This document shows positions 26,331 through 38,272 of a stretch of 64,000 nt of DNA, in pieces; position 1 is the stretch's first letter, and every line of letters starts with the position of its first letter. The notes below the pieces were generated by a model. That model did no database searches, was not told the origin of the DNA, and saw nothing but the letters and a program-made list of their open reading frames with translations. This DNA comes from Planctomycetaceae bacterium (GTDB taxonomy: Bacteria > Planctomycetota > Planctomycetia > Planctomycetales > Planctomycetaceae), in assembly GCA_029259845.1 (NCBI GenBank), contig JAJDEI010000026.1, positions 1 through 64,000 of the forward strand. Direction: 5' to 3'. The position numbers were made by a program, and so were the translations under genes.

Positions 26331-27167
26331 ATGTCCTCGGCGCTCGTCATCGGGTCGAACGGCTTCTTGGGGCAGCGGTTGGTCGCAGCCCTTCGAGAAC
26401 GGCGTGTCTCGGTGCAGGGTGTCTCGCGGTCCCCCTTGGCGAATGAGGAAATCCCCACCTGTCGGGCCGACGAATTGGGGACGCTCGCCTGCGATTTCGA
26501 CGGCGTCTATCTGCTGGCGGCGGTCATCCCGTACGGGGCGCTGGATCGCGTGACACCTGAGTTGATCGCTTCCAACGTGTCGCTGCCGCAGCAGGTCGTC
26601 GAACGGTTTCCTGCGGCGCGGCTGGTATTTGCATCGTCCGTCGCTGTGTACGGCGCGCCGCTCAGGTCACCAATCGATGAGGAACATCCGTTTCTTCGGC
26701 CCAGCGCGTACGGGTTGTCGAAGGCGTTGGGAGAACAGACCGTTGCCGCGCATGGGAATGCGATCAGTCTTCGTTTCTCGTCAATCTACGGACCGGGCAT
26801 GACGGCGGCGACGTTCCTGCCGAAGCTGATCCGACGCGGCCGGGAAGAGGACCGGCTGATTCTGTTCGGCGACGGGTCCCGCCGGCAGGACTACCTGCAT
26901 GTTGACGATGCGGTGCGGATGCTGCTGGCGGCGGGCGGTTCGGGCCGGACCGGTGTCTTCAACGCGGCTCACGGCTCCTCGGCAACGAATCGGGAAGTGG
27001 CTCAGCTTGTTTCGGAACGGTTGGGGAGAATCCCCATCGAGTTCAACGGAGACGACGACAGCCCCTCGTTTGAATACTCACGCACCAAGTGGGACGATGC
27101 CTTTGCCTGTCGGCCGCAGGTGACGCTCGATGAGGGGATCGCCCGTATGCTGGCAAACAACGAATGA
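26331..27167 (+). CDS. NAD-dependent epimerase/dehydratase (extended SDR)
   Basis: This 278-residue nucleotide-sugar enzyme has the NAD-binding motif GSNGFLGQRL (Gly-rich loop at residues 8-15) and the catalytic YGLSK. SSIYGPGMTAATFLPKLIRR and YLHVDDAVRMLL are family landmarks. It probably epimerises or reduces a nucleotide-linked sugar. GGAGGT at 26315-26320 is 10 bases before the ATG. It is followed 30 bases later by the ATP-grasp gene. Confidence 0.85.
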   Translation: MSSALVIGSNGFLGQRLVAALRERRVSVQGVSRSPLANEEIPTCRADELGTLACDFDGVYLLAAVIPYGALDRVTPELIASNVSLPQQVVERFPAARLVFASSVAVYGAPLRSPIDEEHPFLRPSAYGLSKALGEQTVAAHGNAISLRFSSIYGPGMTAATFLPKLIRRGREEDRLILFGDGSRRQDYLHVDDAVRMLLAAGGSGRTGVFNAAHGSSATNREVAQLVSERLGRIPIEFNGDDDSPSFEYSRTKWDDAFACRPQVTLDEGIARMLANNE

Positions 27168-27197
27168 CATCGAACACCGTGTGACGGAAACAACAGG

Positions 27198-28181
27198 ATG
27201 ACTCAAACCGTTCTCGTGACCGGCATCGGGGGAAACGTGGGACAGGGGGTCCTGCGCAACATTCGCGCCGCGTTCCCCGGCCTGCGGCTGGTTGGCACAG
27301 ACATCCGCGACCTCACCGCCGGGCATCACTTTTGCGACGCGGCTTATCGTGTGCCGTATTGCTACGACGAAGATTTCGAGCGCCGGTTTCTGGGAATCTG
27401 CGAGCAGGAACGGGTCGGCCTGATCATTCCGGGGACCGACTACGAAGTGGTGCACATCGGCGAGCTCGCATCGAGAGTCTCTCCGATGCTCGGCTCGTCG
27501 CCGGAGGTAGCGCGGGGCTTCGTCGACAAGCTGACAACGTTCGAGCGGTTTCAGGAGCGGGGGATTCCGTTTGCCGCGGCTTGTTCACCCTCGGAGTTTG
27601 CCGGGCAGTTTGAAAGCGTGATCGTCAAGCCGCGCGAAGGACGGGGGTCGCGGGGGATTCATCTCAACCCGCCGGATCCCGGTTCCTTCGACGAGACGTA
27701 CATGGTCCAACAGTTGGTCGCGGGGCAGGAGATCACCACGGCGTTTTACGTGACGAGAAAAAGCGTGACGAAGAAAGGCGAACTGCACGGACACATCACG
27801 TTTGAACGGGAACTGGCCGACGGCACGACCGAACGGTGCAGTGTCACTTCAGCGTTCGACGAACAGGTGCGGCCGCTGCTCGATACGATCATCGCGCACT
27901 TCGAAATCCGCGGCCCCTGCAACGTGCAGTCCATCGTGACCGATGCCGGCGAGATCGTGCCGTTTGAGGTCAATTGTCGCTACTCGGGAACGAACTCGAT
28001 TCGCTCGCGGTTTGGCTTCGAGGACGTTCGCTGGGGGGTCGAGGAATATCTGCTGGGCACCCCGCCCAGCGACTGGACGCTTCGCCCCGGCGCGGCAGTC
28101 CGCGTTTTGATGGACATCATCTATCCGGACCGCACGCTCGGCGACATCACCGCCGGCGACGCCGATTCGTATCTGTTCTGA
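27198..28181 (+). CDS. ATP-grasp enzyme
   Basis: This 327-residue protein opens with a pre-ATP-grasp Rossmann segment (MTQTVLVTGIGGNVGQGVLR). ATP-grasp features follow: VIVKPREGRGSRGIHL (ATP lysine and Gly-rich loop) and EIVPFEVNCRYSGTNSIR (Mg-binding Glu and Asn). Such enzymes join a carboxylate to an amine or thiol using ATP; similar stand-alone forms occur in polysaccharide clusters. The substrate is unknown. It is in line with the epimerase and probably cotranscribed. Confidence 0.8.
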   Translation: MTQTVLVTGIGGNVGQGVLRNIRAAFPGLRLVGTDIRDLTAGHHFCDAAYRVPYCYDEDFERRFLGICEQERVGLIIPGTDYEVVHIGELASRVSPMLGSSPEVARGFVDKLTTFERFQERGIPFAAACSPSEFAGQFESVIVKPREGRGSRGIHLNPPDPGSFDETYMVQQLVAGQEITTAFYVTRKSVTKKGELHGHITFERELADGTTERCSVTSAFDEQVRPLLDTIIAHFEIRGPCNVQSIVTDAGEIVPFEVNCRYSGTNSIRSRFGFEDVRWGVEEYLLGTPPSDWTLRPGAAVRVLMDIIYPDRTLGDITAGDADSYLF

Positions 28182-28614
28182 TTGCGGCGATCGGGCATGA
28201 TAGGGCGATAGACCGGTTAATTCCGGACCAGTGGCAGGACCGGCCTGATCCGTGGAACCGTGCGACGGCGCGTTTCGCATTCCGGGGATCGCCCGAACGA
28301 TTCATCAAAGAATTGACCACGACGGCACAAAGGGCACGAAGGCAACACCTTTCGTCAACTGTCCGCTGCTTGGCAGCGTTACAGCCGCGGGGGCTCCTTT
28401 CCGAGAAGCGTGGCGCCGCCCTGGGAAGAGGTGTCCCTGGTTCCCCAAATCTCCGTGCTTCCGTGCATCCGTGGTGAATAATTCGGGCTAGGGTTTCACA
28501 GACTCTGCAAGACGACCGATCGGAGTTTGCACGCCGCGACGGAACCTCTGCGCATCGAAAAACTCTGAGACGTGTCGGTTTTCTGGCTGCGTCGGGAACC
28601 ATCCGCTGCGACCA
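28182..28614. other. intergenic stretch with degenerate repeats
   Basis: Contains GGCACAAAGGGCACGAAGG and CTCCGTGCTTCCGTGCATCC, mutually inverted sequences of a kind also seen near 10780. No gene is seen. It separates the epimerase/ATP-grasp pair from the glycosyltransferase. Confidence 0.5.
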
Positions 28615-29766
28615 ATGATCGCCCATGCATGCACTGGGGCCCCTTCTGTGATTCCTCCAGACCAGTCCGATCAACCATCGATGGCCGGTGCTGCCCTCGC
28701 CGGCGGTGCTGAAAGCGCACCTTGCCGACCGACCATCGATCCGGCGGGACCCGATGTGGTCGCTCTCCGGGAATTGAAGGAATCGGAAGCACGTGTCTGT
28801 GAGTCGGCCAATCAGGAAGAGGTTTCGTCCCAGTCCGGTTTTCTGTTGAGCCTCGTCGTCCCGGTGTACTTCGAGGAAGAGTGCATCGAGCAGTTCATTG
28901 CCGAAGCAACAGCCGAACTCGAAAAGCGCCGGCTCCATTACGAGATCGTGTTTGTCGACGACGGCAGCCGCGACCGCACGGTTGAACTGATCAAACAGGC
29001 AATCACCAAGAACCCCCGAATTCGGCTGGTCGAATTCTCGTACAATCATGGCAAGGAATCGGCTGTGACCGCCGGGTTCACTTATGCCCGAGGCGACTAC
29101 CTGCTGTACATGGACCCGGACCTGCAGGACCCGCCCGACGAGATTATGAATTTCATCCACAAGATCGAAGAAGGATACGATCTCGTGTTCGGCGTGCGGG
29201 AACAAAAACGGGACACGCTTGTGAACGTGCTGCTGTCGCGGCTGTTCTGGTTCGTGCTGGAGCGGTTCACCGGACTCAACCTGCCGCGGCAGTTGGCGGT
29301 GATGCGCGTTTGCAGCCGCCGCTTCGCCGACCAGTTCCTCAAATATGGCGAGGCGAACCGGTTCATCGAGGGCCTGTTCATGAACGTCGGCATGAAACAA
29401 ACGCAGATCACCGTTTCGCAGCGGGAACGCTTCGCCGGGGTGAGCAAGTTCAACTTTCGCCGTAAGATGCAGCTCGCTGTCAAAGCGATCTTCGACTACT
29501 CCGACCTGCCGCTCAAACTGGCAACCCGCGTCGGCGTCGGACTACTGTCGCTCGCGGCGTTTCTCACAGCTCTCTTGATCGTCTTGAAGTTGTTTATCGT
29601 CGACTTTCAGCTCGGCTGGCCGTCGCTGGTCGTGATTATGCTGACCGGGTTCGGCATCCAGTCGTTTTTCTTGGGGATCATCGGCGTCTATGTCGGCAAC
29701 ATCTATCGCGAGTCCAAGCGGCGGCCGCTGTTTTCCGTCCGCGAGCTGACGAACATCAACGGCTGA
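28615..29766 (+). CDS. lipid-linked type glycosyltransferase (GT2, DPM1/GtrB-like)
   Basis: The GT-A domain begins near residue 78 (SLVVPVYFEEECIEQF), with the DxD-type EIVFVDDGSRDRT and the acceptor motif YMDPDLQDPPDEI. Two membrane helices lie at the C-terminus (SLAAFLTALLIVLKLFIVDF and LVVIMLTGFGIQSFFLGIIG). This is the layout of undecaprenyl-phosphate sugar transferases such as GtrB and ArnC, which load a sugar on the lipid carrier for surface glycans. The first ~75 residues are polar and not part of the family; the true start may be later (ATG at 28681). The 383-residue length is slightly long for that reason. The next gene starts 3 bases after the stop. Confidence 0.85.
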   Translation: MIAHACTGAPSVIPPDQSDQPSMAGAALAGGAESAPCRPTIDPAGPDVVALRELKESEARVCESANQEEVSSQSGFLLSLVVPVYFEEECIEQFIAEATAELEKRRLHYEIVFVDDGSRDRTVELIKQAITKNPRIRLVEFSYNHGKESAVTAGFTYARGDYLLYMDPDLQDPPDEIMNFIHKIEEGYDLVFGVREQKRDTLVNVLLSRLFWFVLERFTGLNLPRQLAVMRVCSRRFADQFLKYGEANRFIEGLFMNVGMKQTQITVSQRERFAGVSKFNFRRKMQLAVKAIFDYSDLPLKLATRVGVGLLSLAAFLTALLIVLKLFIVDFQLGWPSLVVIMLTGFGIQSFFLGIIGVYVGNIYRESKRRPLFSVRELTNING

Positions 29767-29769
29767 CCC

Positions 29770-30411
29770 ATGCGAACTCTGGCCATCATCGGCGGCACGG
29801 ATCTCGGCCACCAGATCGCCGCTGTCGCCCGCGCCCACGCCGGCTTTCACGTCGCCGGCTTCTTCGATGACTTTCAGGAACCGGGGACAGAGACGGCGGG
29901 CGGGCCGATCCTGGGCCGGGTGGACGATATCGACCGCTGTCACCGGGAGGGCACGTTCGACGCGTTGCTGGTCGGCGTCGGCTACAAGCACGCCGCGTTT
30001 CGCCGCAGGTGCTTTAAGCGATTCTCGCCCTCTGTCGACTTCCCGACCCTCGTCCATCCCGCTGCTCATCTCGAACGGTCCGTCGCGCTGGGTGCGGGGA
30101 CCGTTGTTGGAGCCGGGTGTGTCTTTGACGGCGGCGTGAGGGTTGCGGAGAACTGCTACTTCAACCCCGGCTGTATCATCGCCCACGACTCGTCCGTCGG
30201 GGCGAACAGCTTCTTCGGGCCGGGCGTTACGCTCGCCGGGTTCATCACAATCGGCGACGATTGCTTCCTCGGTGTGGGAACGACCGTCATCGACAACATC
30301 ACCATCGCCCCCGGCACGCAAACGGGCGGCGGCACACTCGTCTGCTCCGACCTCACCCAGCCGGCACTCTACGTCGGCAACCCGGCCCGCAAACTTCGGG
30401 ACTGCGGGTGA
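29770..30411 (+). CDS. NeuD-like sugar O-acetyltransferase
   Basis: This 213-residue protein has an N-terminal Rossmann-like segment (MRTLAIIGGTDLGHQIAAVA) and a left-handed beta-helix of hexapeptide repeats (LGAGTVVGAGCVFDGGVRVA, IGDDCFLGVGTTVIDN). This is the architecture of NeuD/PglD acetyltransferases, which acetylate nucleotide sugars for surface glycans. It starts 3 bases after the glycosyltransferase, so they are an operon. With the epimerase and ATP-grasp genes it forms a small glycan-decoration module. Confidence 0.85.
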   Translation: MRTLAIIGGTDLGHQIAAVARAHAGFHVAGFFDDFQEPGTETAGGPILGRVDDIDRCHREGTFDALLVGVGYKHAAFRRRCFKRFSPSVDFPTLVHPAAHLERSVALGAGTVVGAGCVFDGGVRVAENCYFNPGCIIAHDSSVGANSFFGPGVTLAGFITIGDDCFLGVGTTVIDNITIAPGTQTGGGTLVCSDLTQPALYVGNPARKLRDCG

Positions 30412-30516
30412 TCCAAGGCCGTCCCGGGAGAGTCGCGGCAGATCGTGCGACGGGTGAAACAGGTCCCGCTCGCGGTTCGCGTTGTGCTACAGTATGGGCA
30501 CCTCAGGAGCGAACCC

Positions 30517-31782
30517 ATGAATGAAATCAGTGACATCACGCGCCGCGACTGGCTGGCGGGAGCGGCGGGAGCCGCCCTGGGCAGTGGGCTGGCAGGGCCG
30601 GCGGCAGCAGGACGTTCCGTCCGCACGAAACCGAAATCGGTGGCGGCTGTGGTGACGGCTTACGAAAGGGGGCTCCATGCCGACGTGCTCATTGGGAAAA
30701 TCCTCGAAGGCTGGAAGCAAGACGGCGGCTCCGGACCGGCGCTGACGCTCGCATCGATGTACGTCGAACAGTTCACGGAGAGAGATCTTGCCCGGTCGAT
30801 GGCGAAAAAGTACAGCGTGCCCCTCTTCGAGACGATCGAACAAGCCGTCACGGTCGGCAGCGACAGCATTCCGGTCGACGGTGTCATCAGTATCGGCGAG
30901 CACGGAGACTATCCGTGGAACGAGAAAGAGCAACATCTCTACCCGCGCCGCCGCTTCTTCGAAGCCATCACGGACACGTTTGAGAAGTATGGGCGCGTCG
31001 TGCCCGTGTTCAACGACAAACATCTGGGGCCGGTCTGGTCGGACGCAAGGTGGATGTACGACCGGGCCCGGGAGATAAAGGTCCCGTTCATGGCCGGCTC
31101 ATCCATGACCGTCGGGTATCGCAAACCGGAAATCTCAGTCCCGCGAGGCTGCGAAATCGAAGCGGCTGTGGGGGTTGGATACTCCGGTCTCGACATCTAT
31201 GGCAGTCACGCCCTTGAGTTTTTTCAATGCCACGTGGAGCGGCGGCGTGGTGCGGAGACCGGTGTGAAATGGGTGCAATGTCTCCAGGGCGAGGCAATGT
31301 GGCGTGCCCTGGACGAGGGTGACATCCCCAAAGATGTGTTCGACGCGGCGGTCGCCGCAGTGCCGCATCAGCAAGGCGGCATGCGGAACAGCGACCGATC
31401 GGCGTTGTTTCTGTTCCAGTACCACGACGGCTTGGTGGGAGCCATCTTCATGTTGCCGGAGTTCGCCGCCGGGACCTCAGTCGCGTTGAAGCTCAAGGGG
31501 CAAAGCGGCGTGCTGGCAACTCGTTTCGACGAGCGAACAGAACCGCGGCACCCTCATTTCGCGTGGCTCCTCAAGGGGATCGAGCGGATGGTTCACACCG
31601 GTCGGCCGAGCTACCCCGTCGAACGCACCTTGCTGACCACCGGGATCCTGGACCGAGCCCTGACGTCGCGATTTCAACAACACCAGAAACTGATGACTCC
31701 CGAACTGGCGATTCGGTACCAACCAGCCGACTATCCGCACGCGCCGCAGCCCGACCTGGACGCCGACCCGCCTCAATCGTGA
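30517..31782 (+). CDS. Tat-exported protein of a planctomycete oxidoreductase-like family
   Basis: This 421-residue protein has a twin-arginine signal in [19 protein letters not shown]. It continues with an alpha/beta segment ([20 protein letters not shown]) resembling the nucleotide-binding half of Gfo/Idh-type enzymes but without a clear GxGxxG. It is probably folded in the cytoplasm and exported by Tat; the reaction is unknown. AGGAG lies 8 bases before the ATG at 30517, whereas the open frame upstream lacks one. It follows the acetyltransferase by 105 bases and converges on the ceramidase-like gene. Confidence 0.75.
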   Translation: MNEISDITRRDWLAGAAGAALGSGLAGPAAAGRSVRTKPKSVAAVVTAYERGLHADVLIGKILEGWKQDGGSGPALTLASMYVEQFTERDLARSMAKKYSVPLFETIEQAVTVGSDSIPVDGVISIGEHGDYPWNEKEQHLYPRRRFFEAITDTFEKYGRVVPVFNDKHLGPVWSDARWMYDRAREIKVPFMAGSSMTVGYRKPEISVPRGCEIEAAVGVGYSGLDIYGSHALEFFQCHVERRRGAETGVKWVQCLQGEAMWRALDEGDIPKDVFDAAVAAVPHQQGGMRNSDRSALFLFQYHDGLVGAIFMLPEFAAGTSVALKLKGQSGVLATRFDERTEPRHPHFAWLLKGIERMVHTGRPSYPVERTLLTTGILDRALTSRFQQHQKLMTPELAIRYQPADYPHAPQPDLDADPPQS

Positions 31783-31882
31783 GCAGGCACGCTGCGGCGG
31801 GAAATCGACCTCCAAGCGAGGAAACGGTCCCCGTCTTGCGACCACTGTTTGGCGACCGTTCGGAGAACGGGCAGCAGGGCCA

Positions 31883-34048
31883 TCAATCGGACAGGGCTGT
31901 CACTTCCTTAACGCTCAGTGGGCGATCGAAGACGGCGATCTCATCCAGGCGGCCTTCCCAGTTCGATTGGTTGTCGCTCCGTCCGCCGAAGAACGATTCG
32001 TCCGTCGCTGACGAAGACTCCGCCGGCAACGTGACTTCGATCTCCGGGTCCGACCGGCCATTCAGGTAGACGCGAACTGCCTGGCCGTCTCGCACGAGAA
32101 CGACGTGGTTCCACGTCCACCGCTCGATCTCCGTCCGGCCAACGGATTGCCCGTCTCCGTGTTGCGGGTCTCCGCTATTCCCGTCCCCGTGGAGGAAGAC
32201 CAGCTTGCCGGGATGTGTCGTGCCGCCCAGTCCGAGATGATCGCCCTCCGGGCCGAGTCCGTGGTCCCGCTCGCGAGAGAACATCCAGCCGGCGATGTCG
32301 CGGGCATCAGTCGGCATGCCGTTCCAGAACCACAGCGACACGGAATACTGATCGCCCAACTCGGCCACGCGGGCTCGCAGGCGGCCGCCGGCGAAATGAG
32401 CCGCGCGGTTGGTCTCGTCCGCTTCACAAAACAGATCCGACCGGGGCCCTTCCAGAAAGAACACCACGCCTGTTTCGTAGATCGCGTCCCGGTGGTGCCC
32501 TGACGAATCGGCCGCGCGGGGGGCGGCGAAGTCGTCCAGACGCCAATAGGCAACGGGGCGGGCCTTCAGAATGGCATGCGCGAGCGGTCCCCGGCTTTGC
32601 TGATAGGTTCGCCGCGGGTGCGCGGCGACCTGCTCCAGCAGTTCGAGGGCCGACTCGGTGATCTTCGGCTCGGCGGTGACTTCCAATCCGGCGGACCGCG
32701 CGGGCCATGTGTTGTAACCGCCCAGAAAATGTTGTTCCGGCGGCGGAATGTAACCATCCCCGCCATTGGCCAGTTCGATGACCATGGTTTGTCGCAGCGG
32801 ACTCTGAAGTTTGAGCTTCAATCCGGTGAGGGCATAGGTTTCATTGGGGGTCGTCGCGATCGCGATGTCGCCGATGCGCAACGCCTGGACGACGATCTCG
32901 GTCGCTTGGCGTTCGTGCAGAATGACCTGCTCGCGGGCATAGACTTCGGTCGTGTCCTGGGGCGGCCGGTCACCCATTGCGTCAACGACACCCTGGGCCC
33001 ATTCCAGCCGCTGTTCATCCGGCACGCGGTAGTTGAGCCGCAGCCGCGTCTCAGCCATCGCCAGGTCGACGTCAGACTTGAACGCGATCGTCGCATACGC
33101 ATCCAGGGCGATCTTCAATAGGCCGTCGGCGAAGCTGCCGATGGTCCGTCCGTCATCCCTTTCCGCAGGGGGCTTGGTGTAGTCCCGCCGCCAAATGTCG
33201 CCGCTGCAGCCATGCGACATGATTCCCACAAACGGCGGATGGCCATCACCGGAACCGCTGCCCAGGTGTTGCTGCAGTCCTTCGCTGAACAGCCCGAAAT
33301 AGTCTGCACTGAGCGCCTGGTCGCTGAAGTAGTGCATCGAAAAGTTCGCCAACACGGCGATCGGACGCCCTGCAACCGACTGAAAGGCGATCAGCGACAA
33401 TGCGGGGTCTTCCGGTCCGGATTCGCCGGTCACGTCATCCCAATTCGCACCGGCATGCATGTTCGCTCGCACAGTCGGGTTGCCGAACGGGTCGTTCGCG
33501 ATCCGGTCCGGGCGACGAATCCAGCGGCGGAGCGCGGTGTATTCGGGCGCGTCTCCCACCGCCCAGCCGACCTGCGCCGGTTCGAGGTTCGCCTCAGCGG
33601 CAGCGATTGCTTCGGCGAGCTTCACACGCAGATACGGCACGTAATTGGCATCCGCCTCGGTCCCCAGACAGCTCAGCGATGAAGGGGCCGAGTGCGTGTG
33701 TGTCGCCGAGATCAGCATGTGGTCGGCTGCGATCTCCGTTCGCGTTGCGGCGAGCGCTTTCGCATCATCGAGCAAAGGGCGGGGCATCATGCAACTGTCG
33801 ACGACCACGACGGCCAGCCGTTCGTTGCCGTCGTCCAGCACGATGGCGCGGGCATGCAGCCGCGTTTTCACCGTGCCGATACTGCGGCTGAGCATGCCTC
33901 CGTTGACGAGCACCGGCAGTGCCTCCGGCGTCACGTCCACAATCGCAGCCCCGGCTCTGAACTCGGCTGACGCGGTGTCGGCGAGCGCAACGATTGTCAG
34001 ACAACAAACGGTCAGACGACAACGCAACATTCGTGGTATCATTCTCAT
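31883..34048 (-). CDS. secreted neutral/alkaline ceramidase-like protein with LamG domain
   Basis: This protein of about 721 residues has a signal peptide (about 1-30). A ceramidase N-terminal domain follows, with FRAGAAIVDVTPEALPVLVN and the metal-site strings SATHTHSAPSS and IMSHGCSGDIWR. A linker leads to a C-terminal concanavalin-like (LamG) domain from about residue 490 (AYWRLDDFAAPRAADSSG to WEGRLDEIAVFDRPLS), typical of planctomycete surface proteins that bind polysaccharide. Ceramide is not assured as substrate; planctomycete paralogues are many. The start at 34048 is preceded by AAGGAACC; 112 further open codons upstream run through repeats and are rejected. A shorter paralogue lies at 48074. 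Confidence 0.8.
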   Translation of the reverse strand: MRMIPRMLRCRLTVCCLTIVALADTASAEFRAGAAIVDVTPEALPVLVNGGMLSRSIGTVKTRLHARAIVLDDGNERLAVVVVDSCMMPRPLLDDAKALAATRTEIAADHMLISATHTHSAPSSLSCLGTEADANYVPYLRVKLAEAIAAAEANLEPAQVGWAVGDAPEYTALRRWIRRPDRIANDPFGNPTVRANMHAGANWDDVTGESGPEDPALSLIAFQSVAGRPIAVLANFSMHYFSDQALSADYFGLFSEGLQQHLGSGSGDGHPPFVGIMSHGCSGDIWRRDYTKPPAERDDGRTIGSFADGLLKIALDAYATIAFKSDVDLAMAETRLRLNYRVPDEQRLEWAQGVVDAMGDRPPQDTTEVYAREQVILHERQATEIVVQALRIGDIAIATTPNETYALTGLKLKLQSPLRQTMVIELANGGDGYIPPPEQHFLGGYNTWPARSAGLEVTAEPKITESALELLEQVAAHPRRTYQQSRGPLAHAILKARPVAYWRLDDFAAPRAADSSGHHRDAIYETGVVFFLEGPRSDLFCEADETNRAAHFAGGRLRARVAELGDQYSVSLWFWNGMPTDARDIAGWMFSRERDHGLGPEGDHLGLGGTTHPGKLVFLHGDGNSGDPQHGDGQSVGRTEIERWTWNHVVLVRDGQAVRVYLNGRSDPEIEVTLPAESSSATDESFFGGRSDNQSNWEGRLDEIAVFDRPLSVKEVTALSD

Positions 34049-34089
34049 GTGCCGGTTCCTTGGTGTGTTCCCAGTCTCAGTCGTTCCCA

Positions 34090-34365
34090 GTTCAGACGAT
34101 GACGATGACTTTCTGAAACGCGAATACGCCGAAGGCGTTTCCCAACGCAGCCCTGGGTCAGCGGCGCAGCCGCGCCACCCTGGGAAACGGGGGACGACAG
34201 CCGCTCGAACCCTGCAAGGGTTCCCCAACACGAGCGCTCGCTGTTTCCCGGCGAATTGACGATGGTTCAACCCTTTCAGGGTTGTGAATTCATTGGCTGG
34301 TCCCCCCAGGGTGCGCTCACTTCGTTCGCGACCCTGGGCTTTGATGTCGAACGCCTTCGGCGTAA
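34090..34365. repeat. cluster of short hairpin repeats
   Basis: A series of small palindromes lies here: ACGCCGAAGGCGTTTCCCA, ACCCTGCAAGGGTTCCCC, AACCCTTTCAGGGTT and GGGTGCGCTCACTTCGTTCG followed by GACCCTGGG. No gene is visible. Such repeats are common between planctomycete genes. Confidence 0.6.
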
Positions 34366-34427
34366 TGAACTCAGGGCCATTCAAAGTTTCACCTTGGAGA
34401 AGATCGACCGGGACAAGCTCAATGGTA

Positions 34428-34492
34428 ACCCGAAGCGTCAGCGAGGAAGCGAACGTGAGTTAGCGATTCGTCCCTCGCTGACGCTTCGGGTG
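34428..34492. repeat. inverted repeat, family I
   Basis: ACCCGAAGCGTCAGCGAGG at the left is mirrored by CCTCGCTGACGCTTCGGGT at the right, around a short spacer. No other full copy was seen in the window. The remaining stretch to 34873 shows nothing clear. Confidence 0.8.
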
Positions 34493-34873
34493 ACGAGGTT
34501 GCCCAGCTTCAAGCTTTGAACGGCCCTGGAAATGAACTTGCGTCACACGATATTGACAGACAAACTTGGAAGGACTGAGTCTGTCATCCCGATTATTCCG
34601 CGACCGACCGCAGGGCGTCAACGGTTGCCCTTGATCGGCCGTGCTGCTATCGAAACAGGCACCCTCGCCCGCTCGTCCGTCGGAGGCGTTGCGGTCGGGC
34701 TGCGAATGACAACGGGCATGCGATGATCGGCGGCGACGACGCCAGCTTGGGGCGAGCGAATCGCGAGAACATCACCCCGACCGTCAGTCCCCAAAGCGAC
34801 CGCTCCCGTCGTGCGGCCTTACGCAAAACTGTTACACGTTCCCAACCTCCCACGGTCCGGTCCATGCGCTTTC

Positions 34874-37585
<2,712 letters not shown>

Positions 37586-37818
37586 CAAGTTTCTCACCTT
37601 CCGGGGTTGCTGTTTTCATCGTGAAACGAGAGGGCATGGTTCGGTCTGAACCGCGAACAGACACAGGGACCGTGCGGCTGCCCCTGCGGTGCTCATCGTC
37701 CAAGCAATCATCGCGGGATTGTAGCAGCCGCGAAATGATGAGACACCCCGCTTCGCCCCACCATGTTGTGGAGTCGTTACGAGACCTGATCTCCTTTTCA
37801 GCACGCCGATTGAGCGAG

Positions 37819-38097
37819 TCAGCTTTCCGCCAATGCCTGTTTCTTCTCCGTGATGTGTCGGCACTGGGGTGCCATGTCGGCGTTGAGTTGAATGTATTCC
37901 AGCCAGCCTGGGGGAACATCTCCCTCGTAATAGATGGCTTCAACGGGACATTCAGGCACGCAAGCTCCGCAGTCGATACATTCCTCCGGGTGAATGAACA
38001 GCATCTGCTCCCCTTCATGAAATGCTTCCGTTGGGCAGACTACGACACAATCGGTGAATTTACAGCCAAAACATGGTTCTGTTACGACCATCGCCAT
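37819..38097 (-). CDS. fdxA: 7Fe ferredoxin
   Basis: This 92-residue ferredoxin has the cysteine pattern CFGCKFTDCVVVCP (a 3Fe-4S/4Fe-4S pair) and CIDCGACVPECP, matching Azotobacter FdI-type seven-iron ferredoxins. It carries electrons at low potential in the cytoplasm. The ATG at 38095-38097 is preceded by AGGAGAG. It is divergent from the sigma-kinase fusion and lies upstream of aceE on the same strand; a shared role in pyruvate oxidation is tempting but AceE uses NAD through E3, so this is unproven. Confidence 0.9.
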   Translation of the reverse strand: MAMVVTEPCFGCKFTDCVVVCPTEAFHEGEQMLFIHPEECIDCGACVPECPVEAIYYEGDVPPGWLEYIQLNADMAPQCRHITEKKQALAES

Positions 38098-38272
38098 TGT
38101 TCTCTCCTGCGACAAGTTCCGAGGAAGGCAGTGCCTCAGAGCGAATGCAGAATCGATGTCCAACTCGGACAAGAAAAATCGGGAAATCTTGACGGCAATC
38201 AGCAACGAGCAAGTCTGACGCGGGCCCTTCGGCGTATGATGAGACCTTGTACGAATCAGTGAGGAGGTGTAT

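Noticed and set aside
28182-28614. Possible CRISPR-like direct repeats
   Set aside because: The repeats are inverted and irregular, without evenly spaced units.
34049-34384. A 112-residue N-terminal extension of the LamG ceramidase-like protein
   Set aside because: It runs through hairpin repeats and precedes a clear signal peptide with AAGGAACC upstream.
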